Counted from the first letter of the stretch, positions 1-6,943 are shown. The stretch: DNA of 10,612 bases from Marinilabilia sp. UBA5340 (GCA_002411085.1 DHQK01000076.1:1633-12244); one strand, 5' to 3'. Notes: generated by a model from the letters alone, not told the origin. Numbers and translations are program-made.

Positions 1-696
1 AACACAACCATTCCGACTAAAAAGTCAGAGACTTTTACCACAGCGGCTGATAACCAGCCATCAGTAGAGATTCACGTTTTGCAGGGTGAGCGCCCCATGG
101 CCAAAGACAACAAGACCATTGGCCGCTTCCACCTCGATGGAATTCCACCATCACCTCGTGGAGTACCGCAGATTGAAGTGACTTTCGATATTGATGCCAA
201 CGGTATTTTGCATGTGCGTGCGAAGGATAAAGCTACTGGAAAAGAGCAAAGCATCCGTATTGAAGCTTCTTCAGGCTTGTCAGAAGACGAAATCAAGCGT
301 ATGAAAGAAGAGGCTGAAGCCAATGCAGAAACCGATAAGCAGGCCAAGGAAAAGATTGACAAACTTAATGCTGCAGACAGTTTGATTTTCCAGACCGAGA
401 AGCAAATGAAAGAGTTTGGCGATAAGATTCCGGCCGAAAAGAAAAAGCCTATTGAAGATGCTTTGGCAAAACTGAAAGAAGCTCATAAGAGTCAGGATGT
501 TGCTGCCATTGACAAGGCTACCGAGGAACTGAATACCGTTTTCCAGGCTGCATCGCAGGAGATGTACAATGCCAGTCAGGAAGCTCAGGGCGGTCAGCAG
601 GCCGGCGGTGAACAACAGCCAGGTGGTGACCAGTCAGGGAAAAAAGGCGGTGACGATGATGAAGTGACCGACGTTGACTTTGAAGAAGTCAAGTAA
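1..696 (+). CDS. dnaK: Molecular chaperone DnaK (Hsp70), C-terminal part
   Basis: This is the 3' end of dnaK. The frame is open from base 1, so the 5' part lies outside the window, and 231 codons plus a TAA stop are present. The first visible residues (NTTIPTK) correspond to the start of the substrate-binding beta-sandwich near residue 415 of the E. coli protein. The sandwich continues to about local residue 90, with NQPSVEIHVLQGER, FHLDGIPPSPRG and VTFDIDANGILHV all typical of DnaK. A charged helical lid follows (about 91-190), then a Gly/Gln-rich flexible linker (about 190-215) and an acidic tail ending DVDFEEVK, the conserved C-terminal EEVK motif. DnaK binds exposed hydrophobic peptides in an ATP-driven cycle with DnaJ and GrpE in the cytoplasm. 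The ATPase domain cannot be judged here. No dnaJ follows; a terminator comes within 50 bases. Confidence 0.97.
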   Translation, partial: NTTIPTKKSETFTTAADNQPSVEIHVLQGERPMAKDNKTIGRFHLDGIPPSPRGVPQIEVTFDIDANGILHVRAKDKATGKEQSIRIEASSGLSEDEIKRMKEEAEANAETDKQAKEKIDKLNAADSLIFQTEKQMKEFGDKIPAEKKKPIEDALAKLKEAHKSQDVAAIDKATEELNTVFQAASQEMYNASQEAQGGQQAGGEQQPGGDQSGKKGGDDDEVTDVDFEEVK

Positions 697-743
697 TCCC
701 CACATATATCTCAACATTTTTGAGAACTGTTTTAATCAAAGAG

Positions 744-769
744 AGGCTGTCCGTTGGGCAGCCTTTTTT
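744..769 (+). terminator. Intrinsic terminator of dnaK
   Basis: A 9-base-pair stem with one G-U pair (744-752 AGGCTGTCC with 756-764 GGGCAGCCT) closes a 3-base GTT loop and runs into six T residues (764-769). It lies 47 bases after the dnaK stop codon, so it most likely ends the dnaK transcript. Confidence 0.9.
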
Positions 770-842
770 GCTTACATTAGATAGTAATCGTTGGTAGTGT
801 GCAAAATGTCAACGGTTATTTTATAATCTCATCTTTCACGCC

Positions 843-870
843 CTATTCTCTCTGCCCATTGCCCCCTATA
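843..870. repeat. Shorter, more decayed block of the same 7-base repeat
   Basis: Four heptamers fit the same register: CTATTCT, CTCTGCC, CATTGCC, CCCTATA, with GC at positions 5-6 in the middle two. The start of this block (841-855, CCCTATTCTCTCTGC) matches 923-937 (CCCTATGCTCTCTGC) at 14 of 15 bases, so the two blocks look related although 54 unrelated bases separate them. Confidence 0.5.
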
Positions 871-924
871 ACTGTCGCTCCGCCGCAGCTGGTAAACTAT
901 AAAAAAAGGAAAATCGAATTGGCC

Positions 925-987
925 CTATGCTCTCTGCTCCATGCGCTTTGCTTTCTGCCCTTTGCACCAGGCACCAAGCTTTTAGCT
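925..987. repeat. Degenerate 7-base tandem repeat, nine units
   Basis: Nine consecutive heptamers can be read without gaps: CTATGCT, CTCTGCT, CCATGCG, CTTTGCT, TTCTGCC, CTTTGCA, CCAGGCA, CCAAGCT, TTTAGCT. Positions 5-6 are GC in all nine, positions 1-2 are pyrimidines in all nine, and the rest vary. Because the unit is 7 bases it cannot keep a reading frame, which argues that it is non-coding. It ends about 24 bases before the -7 box of the next gene. Confidence 0.75.
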
Positions 988-988
988 C

Positions 989-1018
989 TTTTTTATTCAG
1001 GAACAATTAATACTTTTG
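989..1018 (+). promoter_or_regulatory. Putative promoter of the MORN-xseA-xseB operon
   Basis: TACTTTTG at 1011-1018 matches the Bacteroidota -7 consensus TAnnTTTG exactly. At the expected distance upstream there is only a T-run (989-994), a poor -33 box. Transcription would start near 1025, giving a leader of about 50 bases before the ATG at 1074. Confidence 0.55.
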
Positions 1019-1073
1019 TGTCAGCAAAACTTCATTTGCACAATAATTGTATTGTGATAAGAAAAACAAGAAT

Positions 1074-1922
1074 ATGATTCGTCAATTATTAACAGCTTTA
1101 TTTATACTGCTGATGTTTCAGTCAGTTCAGGCCCAGGTAGGACTTTTTGAGAAACCGGAGGCTGTTCAGAAAAAGGAAAAGAGAGAACAGAAATATGAAA
1201 ACCGTCGTGATGAAAAAGGCCGTCGGCAGGGCAACTGGATGCGTTATCACCCAAATGGGAATCCTGCGTACAAAGCCAGATTTGTTGATGACCAGCCGGT
1301 GGATACCTTGACCAGGTATTATAAGAATGGAAATAAATACGTGGAGATTGTATTTGATGAAAATACCAATCGGGGAAAAGGGAAATTTTACTCTGAAGGC
1401 GGAAATCTGCTGGGCGAAGGATTTTATCTCAATATGCAAAAGGACAGTGTCTGGCATTTCTACGATATGGAGGGCAACCTGAAAGCGAAAGAGGAATTTC
1501 AGTTTGATGAAAAAGCCGGGAGATCAGAAATCTATTTTGATTCGGGGGAGATAGCTGCCGAAGTAACCTATCAAAAGGGAGAAAAACAGGGAGAAGAAAA
1601 GCGGTATTATCCGGATGGCACGCTTAGGGTGTCTGTGAATTATGACAATGGGAACATAGATGGCTCTTATGACGTCTATTTTGAAAACGGACAAAAAGAA
1701 ATCGAAGGATTCTATAAAGATAATCTACGCGATAGTACCTGGGTTTTTTATGATTCCCTGGGAAGAAAGAAGTTTACCTTGATTTATGAAAACGGAATCC
1801 TGCAAAATGAAGATCTTCTGACCGAGCAAGAGATGGAGGAGTTTCAACGTTATGAAGAAAATCGACAGAAACTGAAAGATCCTGAGAACTTTATCGGTAA
1901 TCCGGAAGAATATATGCGTTAA
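1074..1922 (+). CDS. Exported MORN-repeat / YwqK-family protein
   Basis: A 282-residue protein with a signal peptide (residues 1-20, a short basic start, hydrophobic core and SVQA just before Gln21) and no lipobox cysteine, so it is probably a soluble periplasmic or secreted protein. Residues about 50-245 are built from repeats of the MORN_2 type, seen as motifs such as YHPNGN, YYKNGNKY, YSEGGNL, YYPDGTLR and YFENGQKE spaced roughly 20-25 residues apart. The C-terminal 35 residues are charged and probably helical. Databases often label this family 'toxin-antitoxin system YwqK family antitoxin', but no toxin partner is present, and here the signal peptide makes a cytoplasmic antitoxin role unlikely. 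I chose ATG 1074 over the TTG at 1047 because it puts the signal peptide at the N-terminus. It is the first gene of an apparent operon, 11 bases before xseA. Its molecular role is unknown. Confidence 0.85.
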   Translation: MIRQLLTALFILLMFQSVQAQVGLFEKPEAVQKKEKREQKYENRRDEKGRRQGNWMRYHPNGNPAYKARFVDDQPVDTLTRYYKNGNKYVEIVFDENTNRGKGKFYSEGGNLLGEGFYLNMQKDSVWHFYDMEGNLKAKEEFQFDEKAGRSEIYFDSGEIAAEVTYQKGEKQGEEKRYYPDGTLRVSVNYDNGNIDGSYDVYFENGQKEIEGFYKDNLRDSTWVFYDSLGRKKFTLIYENGILQNEDLLTEQEMEEFQRYEENRQKLKDPENFIGNPEEYMR

Positions 1923-1933
1923 AAGAAGACAGC

Positions 1934-3325
1934 ATGGGACAGGAAGCCATTTCATTATTTCAGCTGAATCAAAAAATCAAAGGCGTTCTGGATGATGCGT
2001 TGTTGCACTCTTTATGGGTAAAAGCCGAAATTGGAGAGCTACGTGTCAATCGAAACGGGCACTGTTACCTGGATCTGGTTGAGAAAGATGATTTTACGGA
2101 TCAGTTGATTGCAAGGTCGAGAGCTATGATCTGGGCCCAGAACTACCGAATGCTCAAAGCTTACTTCGAATCTACCACCGGCCAGTCTCTGAATACCGGA
2201 CTCAAAGTATTAATTAAAGTGACTGTCCAGTTTCAGGAGGTTTTTGGACTGAGTCTGATTATCACCGATATTGATCCCTCTTATACCATGGGAGATCTGG
2301 CACGCAAACGTCGCGAGGTATTGATGCGATTGGAGGAAGAGGGAGTGCTGGAAATGAACAAGGAACTGGAACTTCCTTCTGTTATTCAAAAGATTGCAAT
2401 TATATCGTCTCCCACAGCTGCCGGATACGGTGATTTTGTTAATCAGCTGGAAAATAATCCTTATGGGGTCAAATTCTATCATCAGATATTTTCCGCTATT
2501 ATGCAAGGCGAAAAGGCGGAACAGTCCATTGCCGGGGCCTTTGAAAAGGTGTTTGAGTATGTGGACTTTTTTGATGCAGTGGTATTGATTCGCGGAGGTG
2601 GAGCAACCATCGATTTACTATGTTTTGACAGTTATTGGGTGGCCTATCATATCTCTCAGTTTCCTTTGCCAGTGATTACCGGAATTGGTCACGAACGTGA
2701 CGAATCGGTAGCCGATATGGTTGCCAATGAAGCATTAAAAACTCCGACGGCTGTTGCTGCATTCCTGATAGAAAGAGCTGGTCAATTTTTGGATTTTATA
2801 GATGAGAAAGCTTTGTTGATGACCGAAATGGCCAGGGATTTTATACTTCAGGAAAAACGAAGAACAGAGCAGATTGCTGCTTCTTATGTGCCCGGTGTGA
2901 AAATGGATTTACAGAGACGTTCTAACCGGTTGGAGCGTTTGATCGGAAAATTTCCGGTCTCTGCGTCGCTCCGCATTGGTGAAGAAAATGGACGATTGAA
3001 CCGGGTCAAAGAAAGTGTGATGCATGCCGGTGGACAAATCATAAAAGGACAGAAGATCGCTTTGCAACACTTTCGGCAAAACCTCCTTTACCTTCCCGGA
3101 CATAAGCTCGCAAATGAGCATCAAAAGATGAGATTTCTGGAAAACACGGTCCGGTTAAATGATCCGGTTAATCTGCTGAACAAGGGATATTCGTTGACCT
3201 ATCATAATGGAAAGCTGGTGAAAAGGGTGGCCGAGGTTAAACAGGGGGATGTTATAAATACCAGATTCTGCGATGGAGAATTGTCCGGTAAAGTGGAAGC
3301 GGTGAATGTCAAAAACAAAAAATAA
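1934..3325 (+). CDS. xseA: Exodeoxyribonuclease VII large subunit
   Basis: A 463-residue protein close to the usual length of XseA (456 in E. coli). The N-terminal OB-fold for binding single-stranded DNA covers about residues 7-115 (SLWVKAEIGEL, HCYLDLVEK, VFGLSLIITDIDPSYTMGDLA). The catalytic domain follows, with IAIISSPTAAGYGDF (about 154-168), the glycine-rich RGGGATIDLL (about 220-229) and IGHERDESVADMVA (about 251-264), which hold the conserved active-site region. The rest (about 280-420) is the long helical part that carries the small subunits. With XseB it degrades single-stranded DNA from both ends to oligonucleotides and takes part in DNA repair. The ATG at 1934 is preceded by AAGAAG and lies 11 bases after the previous gene; xseB follows at 13 bases, so the three are probably co-transcribed. 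Confidence 0.97.
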   Translation: MGQEAISLFQLNQKIKGVLDDALLHSLWVKAEIGELRVNRNGHCYLDLVEKDDFTDQLIARSRAMIWAQNYRMLKAYFESTTGQSLNTGLKVLIKVTVQFQEVFGLSLIITDIDPSYTMGDLARKRREVLMRLEEEGVLEMNKELELPSVIQKIAIISSPTAAGYGDFVNQLENNPYGVKFYHQIFSAIMQGEKAEQSIAGAFEKVFEYVDFFDAVVLIRGGGATIDLLCFDSYWVAYHISQFPLPVITGIGHERDESVADMVANEALKTPTAVAAFLIERAGQFLDFIDEKALLMTEMARDFILQEKRRTEQIAASYVPGVKMDLQRRSNRLERLIGKFPVSASLRIGEENGRLNRVKESVMHAGGQIIKGQKIALQHFRQNLLYLPGHKLANEHQKMRFLENTVRLNDPVNLLNKGYSLTYHNGKLVKRVAEVKQGDVINTRFCDGELSGKVEAVNVKNKK

Positions 3326-3338
3326 ATCAGGAAATAGT

Positions 3339-3539
3339 ATGGCTCAAAAAAAGCAAACTTACAATCAGGCTATTGCCGAGATTGAAGAAATCCTCGATAA
3401 AATGGAAAATGAAGAACTTGATGTGGACGAATTGTCTGACAAAGTCAAGCGTGTATCGGAGTTAGTGCGTTTTTGTCGTACCAAACTCAAAAACACCGAA
3501 GAAGAGGTGGAGAAAGTGCTTAAGGAGATGGAAGAATAA
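3339..3539 (+). CDS. xseB: Exodeoxyribonuclease VII small subunit
   Basis: A 66-residue, mostly helical protein with the typical XseB pattern: TYNQAIAEIEEILDKMENEELDVDELSDKV, followed by a helix with FCRTKLKNTEEEVEKVL. Several copies of this subunit wrap the helical stalk of XseA and are needed for exonuclease VII activity. I chose ATG 3339 because AGGAA (3329-3333) sits 5 bases upstream and the protein then starts right at the family core. An in-frame ATG at 3306 would add 11 basic, unconserved residues and overlap the end of xseA by 20 bases. The gene ends only 8 bases from the end of the convergent cdd gene, with no hairpin terminator between them. Confidence 0.94.
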   Translation: MAQKKQTYNQAIAEIEEILDKMENEELDVDELSDKVKRVSELVRFCRTKLKNTEEEVEKVLKEMEE

Positions 3540-3547
3540 AACTGTCT

Positions 3548-4036
3548 CTAAAGAAAATCTGACTGAAAATTGAATGGCAGCAACCAACTTGCTTTTTCAA
3601 TTCTGATGATTTTTTTTCCTCCTGCCATAATGACGGTGAAGGGCTGTTGGAATCGTTTTTCCCATTCCACAAAAACCTGCCGGCAGCTTCCGCATGGTGG
3701 CACCGGCTCTTCCAGGGGAATTTGATCCTTCAGTGCTGTAACGGCAATCGCTTGAACAGCAACTTCCGGATATTGGGATGCTGCATAAAATAGTGCTACC
3801 CGCTCGGCGCAAAGGCCAGAAGGGTATGCGGCATTTTCCTGATTACTGCCGGTAATTATTTTTCCGTTTTCAAGCAATACAGCTGCCCCAACGGAGAATT
3901 TCGAATATTTGGCATAAGCAGTTTCTGCCGTTTCTTTTGCCTTAGATACGAGTTCTTGTTCTTTTTCTTGCAGCAAATCCGCTGAATTGAATTCTTCAAA
4001 GGAAAACTGAAACCTGTTTTGGTTTTTATCCGGCAT
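3548..4036 (-). CDS. cdd: Cytidine deaminase
   Basis: A 162-residue protein of the zinc-dependent cytidine deaminase family, which converts cytidine and deoxycytidine to uridine and deoxyuridine in pyrimidine salvage. The signature is complete: CAE at 76-78 (zinc-ligand Cys76 and catalytic Glu78) and PCGSC at 114-118 (zinc ligands Cys115 and Cys118). Having cysteine as the first ligand is typical of the small homotetrameric form, as is the length. YSKFSVGAAV (44-53) and the NAAYP segment (68-72) form the substrate pocket in this family. The first 20 or so residues are an extra, family-atypical N-terminal stretch. ATG at 4036 is preferred over a TTG at 4078, which would add 14 residues and start upstream of the likely promoter's -7 box. 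Confidence 0.95.
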   Translation of the reverse strand: MPDKNQNRFQFSFEEFNSADLLQEKEQELVSKAKETAETAYAKYSKFSVGAAVLLENGKIITGSNQENAAYPSGLCAERVALFYAASQYPEVAVQAIAVTALKDQIPLEEPVPPCGSCRQVFVEWEKRFQQPFTVIMAGGKKIIRIEKASWLLPFNFQSDFL

Positions 4037-4048
4037 ATCTTTTTTTTC

Positions 4049-4079
4049 TAAAAATAGCAGTTTTAGACAAACTGACAAA
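4049..4079 (-). promoter_or_regulatory. Putative promoter of cdd
   Basis: On the - strand, TTTG (4076-4079) is followed after exactly 19 bases by TATTTTTA (4049-4056), which matches the Bacteroidota -7 consensus TAnnTTTG in all but the last base. Transcription would start near 4043, leaving a very short leader before the ATG at 4036. Confidence 0.45.
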
Positions 4080-4130
4080 GGTTCCCGTCGTTCTTATTGC
4101 TATTGGTGTAAAAAACTCATTTTAGCCAGC

Positions 4131-4159
4131 TTGGGGGAAGATTCGTTTTTATATATTTG
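4131..4159 (+). promoter_or_regulatory. Putative promoter of the glucosaminidase gene
   Basis: TATATTTG at 4152-4159 is an exact match to the Bacteroidota -7 box TAnnTTTG. TTG at 4131-4133, 18 bases upstream, can serve as the -33 element. Transcription would start near 4165, about 55 bases before the ATG at 4222. Confidence 0.55.
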
Positions 4160-4221
4160 TTGCAGCTATTTCATTTACCAGGATTTCGCACTTATGCAAA
4201 TCCCACATAATTTTAATTATC

Positions 4222-5151
4222 ATGTTGTTAAGGTTTTTTCTGAGTGGTTTTGTTGGTTTTGCTGTTTTAATGGGTGCTTTTGGGCAACTTTCTACTCGTA
4301 TGAGTCCGCAGGATTATATTGAAAGATATAATGAATGGGCGGTAATGAATATGAAACGAACAGGTGTGCCTGCCAGTATTACCTTGGCTCAGGGAATGCT
4401 GGAGTCTGGGAATGGAAACAGCAGGCTGGCTAAAGAAGCCAACAACCATTTTGGAATCAAATGTCATGAATGGACAGGAGAAAAGGTTTATCATCATGAT
4501 GATCGTAGAAATGAGTGCTTCAGAAAGTACAATTCCGTATATGATTCCTATTTTGATCATGCCAAATTTCTGACAGGTCGTTCACGATATGCTTCGCTGT
4601 TTGATTTGGAGGTTACGGATTACAAAGGATGGGCTAGAGGACTTAAGAAGGCCGGTTATGCAACCGATCCTAATTATGCAAAAAGATTGATTGATCTCAT
4701 TGAACGACATAAACTCTATCTGTTCGATGAGGAAGCAGAGGGGGAAACCACCTGGCGCCGTCCTGCTGATAGGGGCAGTTCTGTGGGGCGTCATGAAATA
4801 GATCCTTTTGCCAGACATGAAGTTTATTACAATAATGGGGTTCGGTATATCAAGGTGGAATCGGGGGATACTTTTTCCTCCATTGCCCGGGAGTTCGATT
4901 TAAGAGATTGGGAATTACCCCGCTACAATGACCTGGCTGAGCGCGGAAAGGCTACCGATTACAATTATCTTTATATTGAGCCCAAAAGAAAAAATGCGCA
5001 TCCCGATCATGAGACGCATTTGGTTCGGGAAAACCAAACCATGTTCGAAATATCTCAGATCTACGGCGTCAGAATGCGAAATCTTTATAAGCTCAATGAT
5101 ATGCCTGACGGAAAAGAACCAAGACCCGGTGATAGAATCAGATTGAGGTAG
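4222..5151 (+). CDS. Secreted glucosaminidase (GH73) with two LysM domains
   Basis: A 309-residue protein that probably cleaves the N-acetylglucosaminyl bonds of peptidoglycan. A signal peptide covers about residues 1-21 (hydrophobic LSGFVGFAVLMGAF). The glucosaminidase domain spans about 30-165: SITLAQGMLESGNGNS with Glu61 as the likely catalytic acid, ANNHFGIKC, YDSYFDHAKFL, SRYASLF and GLKKAGYATDPNYAKRLIDLI, all typical of the FlgJ-like family. A basic, polar linker (about 170-205) leads to two LysM peptidoglycan-binding domains: 209-256 (YIKVESGDTFSSIAREF) and 265-309 (THLVRENQTMFEISQIYGV, ending in PGDRIRLR). The protein therefore has its own wall anchor. The gene is divergent from cdd. 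The overlapping frame at 4131-4322 is a shadow. Substrate bond and physiological role (cell separation, wall turnover) are inferred from the family. Confidence 0.93.
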   Translation: MLLRFFLSGFVGFAVLMGAFGQLSTRMSPQDYIERYNEWAVMNMKRTGVPASITLAQGMLESGNGNSRLAKEANNHFGIKCHEWTGEKVYHHDDRRNECFRKYNSVYDSYFDHAKFLTGRSRYASLFDLEVTDYKGWARGLKKAGYATDPNYAKRLIDLIERHKLYLFDEEAEGETTWRRPADRGSSVGRHEIDPFARHEVYYNNGVRYIKVESGDTFSSIAREFDLRDWELPRYNDLAERGKATDYNYLYIEPKRKNAHPDHETHLVRENQTMFEISQIYGVRMRNLYKLNDMPDGKEPRPGDRIRLR

Positions 5152-5245
5152 GCGTGTTTAATTATTTGGCGCATGTGGTTGAACAAAATCTGTTCCATTC
5201 GGTTTCTTAGATACAAAACAGAAACCAATAAAAAAGTTATTGAAT

Positions 5246-5659
5246 ATGGGACGAATTAACATCCACAGAACCAAAGAAATTAAATCAGAGATTGCAGAAA
5301 ACCCCGGGAGGGCAGGTGATATTATTGATGCCGAGCAGGAACTTGGTATTTGTGTTACCGATGACAAAGGGTACTACACCCATGTTAATCAGCGATACAA
5401 TGATATATATGGATACGAACCAGCTGAGTTAAAAGGAAAGCATTTTACGGCCGTGGTTCCTCCTGAGTTGCATGCAAAATTGCAGACAGCTCATGATATG
5501 TTTATCAAGAATGAATATGAAATTGTCCGCTATTGGGATGTAGTTAATAAACGTGGAGAAACGATTAAAATACAAGCAGCCGCGGCGTTTTTCGACAATA
5601 TTTTTGACAACAAAGGAAAAGGTCACAAGGTGACATTTGTATATCACGATGAAGACTAA
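5246..5659 (+). CDS. Single-domain PAS protein
   Basis: A 137-residue cytoplasmic protein with no signal peptide or membrane segment. Residues about 30-130 form one PAS domain: LGICVTDDKGYYTHVNQRY, the helix YNDIYGYEPAELKGKHF typical of PAS, then PPELHAKLQTAHDMF and the final strands RYWDVVNKRGETIKIQAAAAFF and HKVTFVYHDED. There is no kinase, GGDEF, HTH or other output domain before or after. The NCRFLQ motif that binds flavin in LOV domains is absent, and no obvious haem-ligand motif can be named. The ligand, signal and partner are unknown; it could act by binding another signalling protein. I chose ATG 5246 rather than the TTG two codons earlier. It lies 94 bases after the glucosaminidase gene with no T-run terminator between, so read-through is possible, and it ends in a clear terminator. 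Confidence 0.87.
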   Translation: MGRINIHRTKEIKSEIAENPGRAGDIIDAEQELGICVTDDKGYYTHVNQRYNDIYGYEPAELKGKHFTAVVPPELHAKLQTAHDMFIKNEYEIVRYWDVVNKRGETIKIQAAAAFFDNIFDNKGKGHKVTFVYHDED

Positions 5660-5664
5660 AATAC

Positions 5665-5694
5665 AGAGGCAGGGTTTTTCTCTGCCTCTTTTTT
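5665..5694 (+). terminator. Intrinsic terminator of the PAS gene
   Basis: A 10-base-pair stem with one G-U pair (5665-5674 AGAGGCAGGG with 5680-5689 CTCTGCCTCT) closes a TTTTT loop and is followed by a T-run (5689-5694). It begins 5 bases after the PAS stop codon. It lacks a good T-run on the other strand, so it is not an obvious terminator for the convergent fmt gene. Confidence 0.92.
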
Positions 5695-5805
5695 GTCATT
5701 GGAAATTTGTCGAAGAACCTTTTCGTTTGAAAAACATATATTTGGACTACTCTCAACACGACACTTTTTTGGTGATTTGTAATTTTTGGAGAATTCCTCT
5801 TTCTT

Positions 5806-6753
5806 TTATTCAAAATAAGTTCCTGGTTCCAGTTTATTCCCTCTTAGGAAATCTTCTGCGCTCATCCTTTTTTTTCCTGCGATCTGAAGCTCGTGGATTT
5901 TGAGATCCCCACTCCCGGTTCCTGCTAAAATAATGTTCTTCCCGTCGCTATATACTTCTCCTTGTTTCAGCCTGTCAGAATGGCTTTTCTCTGTTTTTAA
6001 GATTTTTACCGACACAGGAGTTTTGCCGGGAAGTACAATATTTGTCCATGCTGCCGGGTAAGGACTTAGTCCCCGAACCAGATTATGGACTTTTTCGCTC
6101 TTTTGCAACCAGTCAATGCGGCAGTTTTCTTTAAAAATTTTCGGGGCAGGTTTTAATTCTTTTTGAGGTTGTGCAACAGGTTCAACTTTGTTCTCTGCAA
6201 CAGCATCTACAGTCTTTACTACCAGTTGTGCACCTGTTTCCATCAGTTTGTCATGAACCGATCCTGCATTGTCTTCCTCTGTAATGGGAACTTCCTCCTG
6301 AAAAATAATATCACCTGTGTCAATTTCATGTTTTAGAAAGAAGGTGGTTACACCGGTTTTCTTTTCTCCGTTGATAACGGCCCAGTTGATGGGGGCTGCT
6401 CCACGGTATTCAGGAAGGAGGGATGCATGAAGGTTAAAAGTGCCTTTGGGCGGCATATTCCAGACCGCTTCGGGAAGCATCCTGAATGCTACCACTACTT
6501 GAAGGTCCGCTTTTAAGGCCCTCAACTCTTCCAGAAAAACAGGATCTTTAAGTTTTTCGGGTTGCAGAACTGTTAATCCTTTCTTATCGGCAAATTCTTT
6601 TACCGGCGAAGGTTTTAGTTTTCTGCCTCTGCCGGCGGGCTTGTCGGGAGCTGTGATGACCCCAACTATGTTAGCTCCGGCATTGAGCAAGGCTTTCAGG
6701 CTCTCCGTGGCAAATTCAGGAGTTCCCATGAATACTATTCGTAGATGCTGCAT
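5806..6753 (-). CDS. fmt: Methionyl-tRNA formyltransferase
   Basis: A 315-residue protein, the same length as E. coli Fmt. It transfers a formyl group from 10-formyltetrahydrofolate to Met-tRNA(fMet) so that translation can start. The N-terminal Rossmann-like domain begins RIVFMGTPEFA (5-15) and holds the basic loop GRGRKLKPSPVK (41-52) that contacts the tRNA acceptor stem in this family. The active site is intact: Asn107 and His109 in FNLHASLLPEYRGAAP, and Asp145 in HEIDTGD. The C-terminal tRNA-binding barrel covers about 210-315 (IDWLQKSEKVHNLVRGLSPYPAAW). ATG 6753 gives the standard N-terminus; the frame runs 26 codons further upstream but through the promoter and with no conservation. A hairpin terminator separates it from ribBA upstream. 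No def (deformylase) gene is beside it. Confidence 0.97.
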   Translation of the reverse strand: MQHLRIVFMGTPEFATESLKALLNAGANIVGVITAPDKPAGRGRKLKPSPVKEFADKKGLTVLQPEKLKDPVFLEELRALKADLQVVVAFRMLPEAVWNMPPKGTFNLHASLLPEYRGAAPINWAVINGEKKTGVTTFFLKHEIDTGDIIFQEEVPITEEDNAGSVHDKLMETGAQLVVKTVDAVAENKVEPVAQPQKELKPAPKIFKENCRIDWLQKSEKVHNLVRGLSPYPAAWTNIVLPGKTPVSVKILKTEKSHSDRLKQGEVYSDGKNIILAGTGSGDLKIHELQIAGKKRMSAEDFLRGNKLEPGTYFE

Positions 6754-6769
6754 AAGTCTGTGTTTTGAA

Positions 6770-6777
6770 CAAAAATA
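6770..6777 (-). promoter_or_regulatory. Putative -7 box of the fmt promoter
   Basis: On the - strand 6770-6777 reads TATTTTTG, an exact TAnnTTTG match, 16 bases before the fmt ATG. No TTG or TTTG is found at the expected distance upstream, so the call rests on the -7 box alone. Confidence 0.4.
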
Positions 6778-6816
6778 AGAAAAAATTGTGGCCTTTGCTG
6801 AGAGAGAAACTCCCAT

Positions 6817-6840
6817 AAAAAATGCCGGCAAAAGCCGGCA
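6817..6840 (-). terminator. Intrinsic terminator downstream of ribBA
   Basis: Read on the - strand, TGCCGGC (6834-6840) pairs perfectly with GCCGGCA (6823-6829) around a TTTT loop and is followed by TTTTTT (6822-6817). There is no T-run on the + strand side. It lies 137 bases past the ribBA stop and about 63 bases before the fmt start, and so separates the two transcripts. Confidence 0.9.
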
Positions 6841-6943
6841 GTAAAGAGTATTTTGTTGGGATCACCTCGTGCAGATGAGTAGATCGGTTGCTGGTTTCAC
6901 TCTCCAGAAAAGCATTGTCTAACAACCAATTATTGAAAAAAGC

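Larger units (their letters stand above)
697..1073. other. 377-base intergenic region between dnaK and the MORN-repeat gene
   Basis: This stretch holds the dnaK terminator, two blocks of a degenerate 7-base repeat on a pyrimidine-rich + strand (843-870 and 925-987), and a Bacteroidota-type promoter near 1011. An open frame spans 799-1077, but it runs straight through the 7-base repeats and its translation is low in complexity with no family resemblance, so I do not call it a gene. The bases between the blocks (871-924) include an A-rich run at 900-914 and show nothing else I recognise. Confidence 0.7.

Noticed and set aside
799..1077. 92-residue open frame between dnaK and the MORN gene
   Set aside because: It runs through the 7-base repeats, its product is low in complexity and unlike known families, and it overlaps the promoter and start of the real gene.
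1074..1922. Toxin-antitoxin module
   Set aside because: Only the family label of the MORN/YwqK repeats suggests this. The protein has a signal peptide and no small toxin gene is next to it.
4131..4322. 63-residue frame upstream of the glucosaminidase
   Set aside because: It overlaps the promoter and the signal-peptide region of the real gene in another frame and has an unlikely Phe/Cys/Trp-rich composition.
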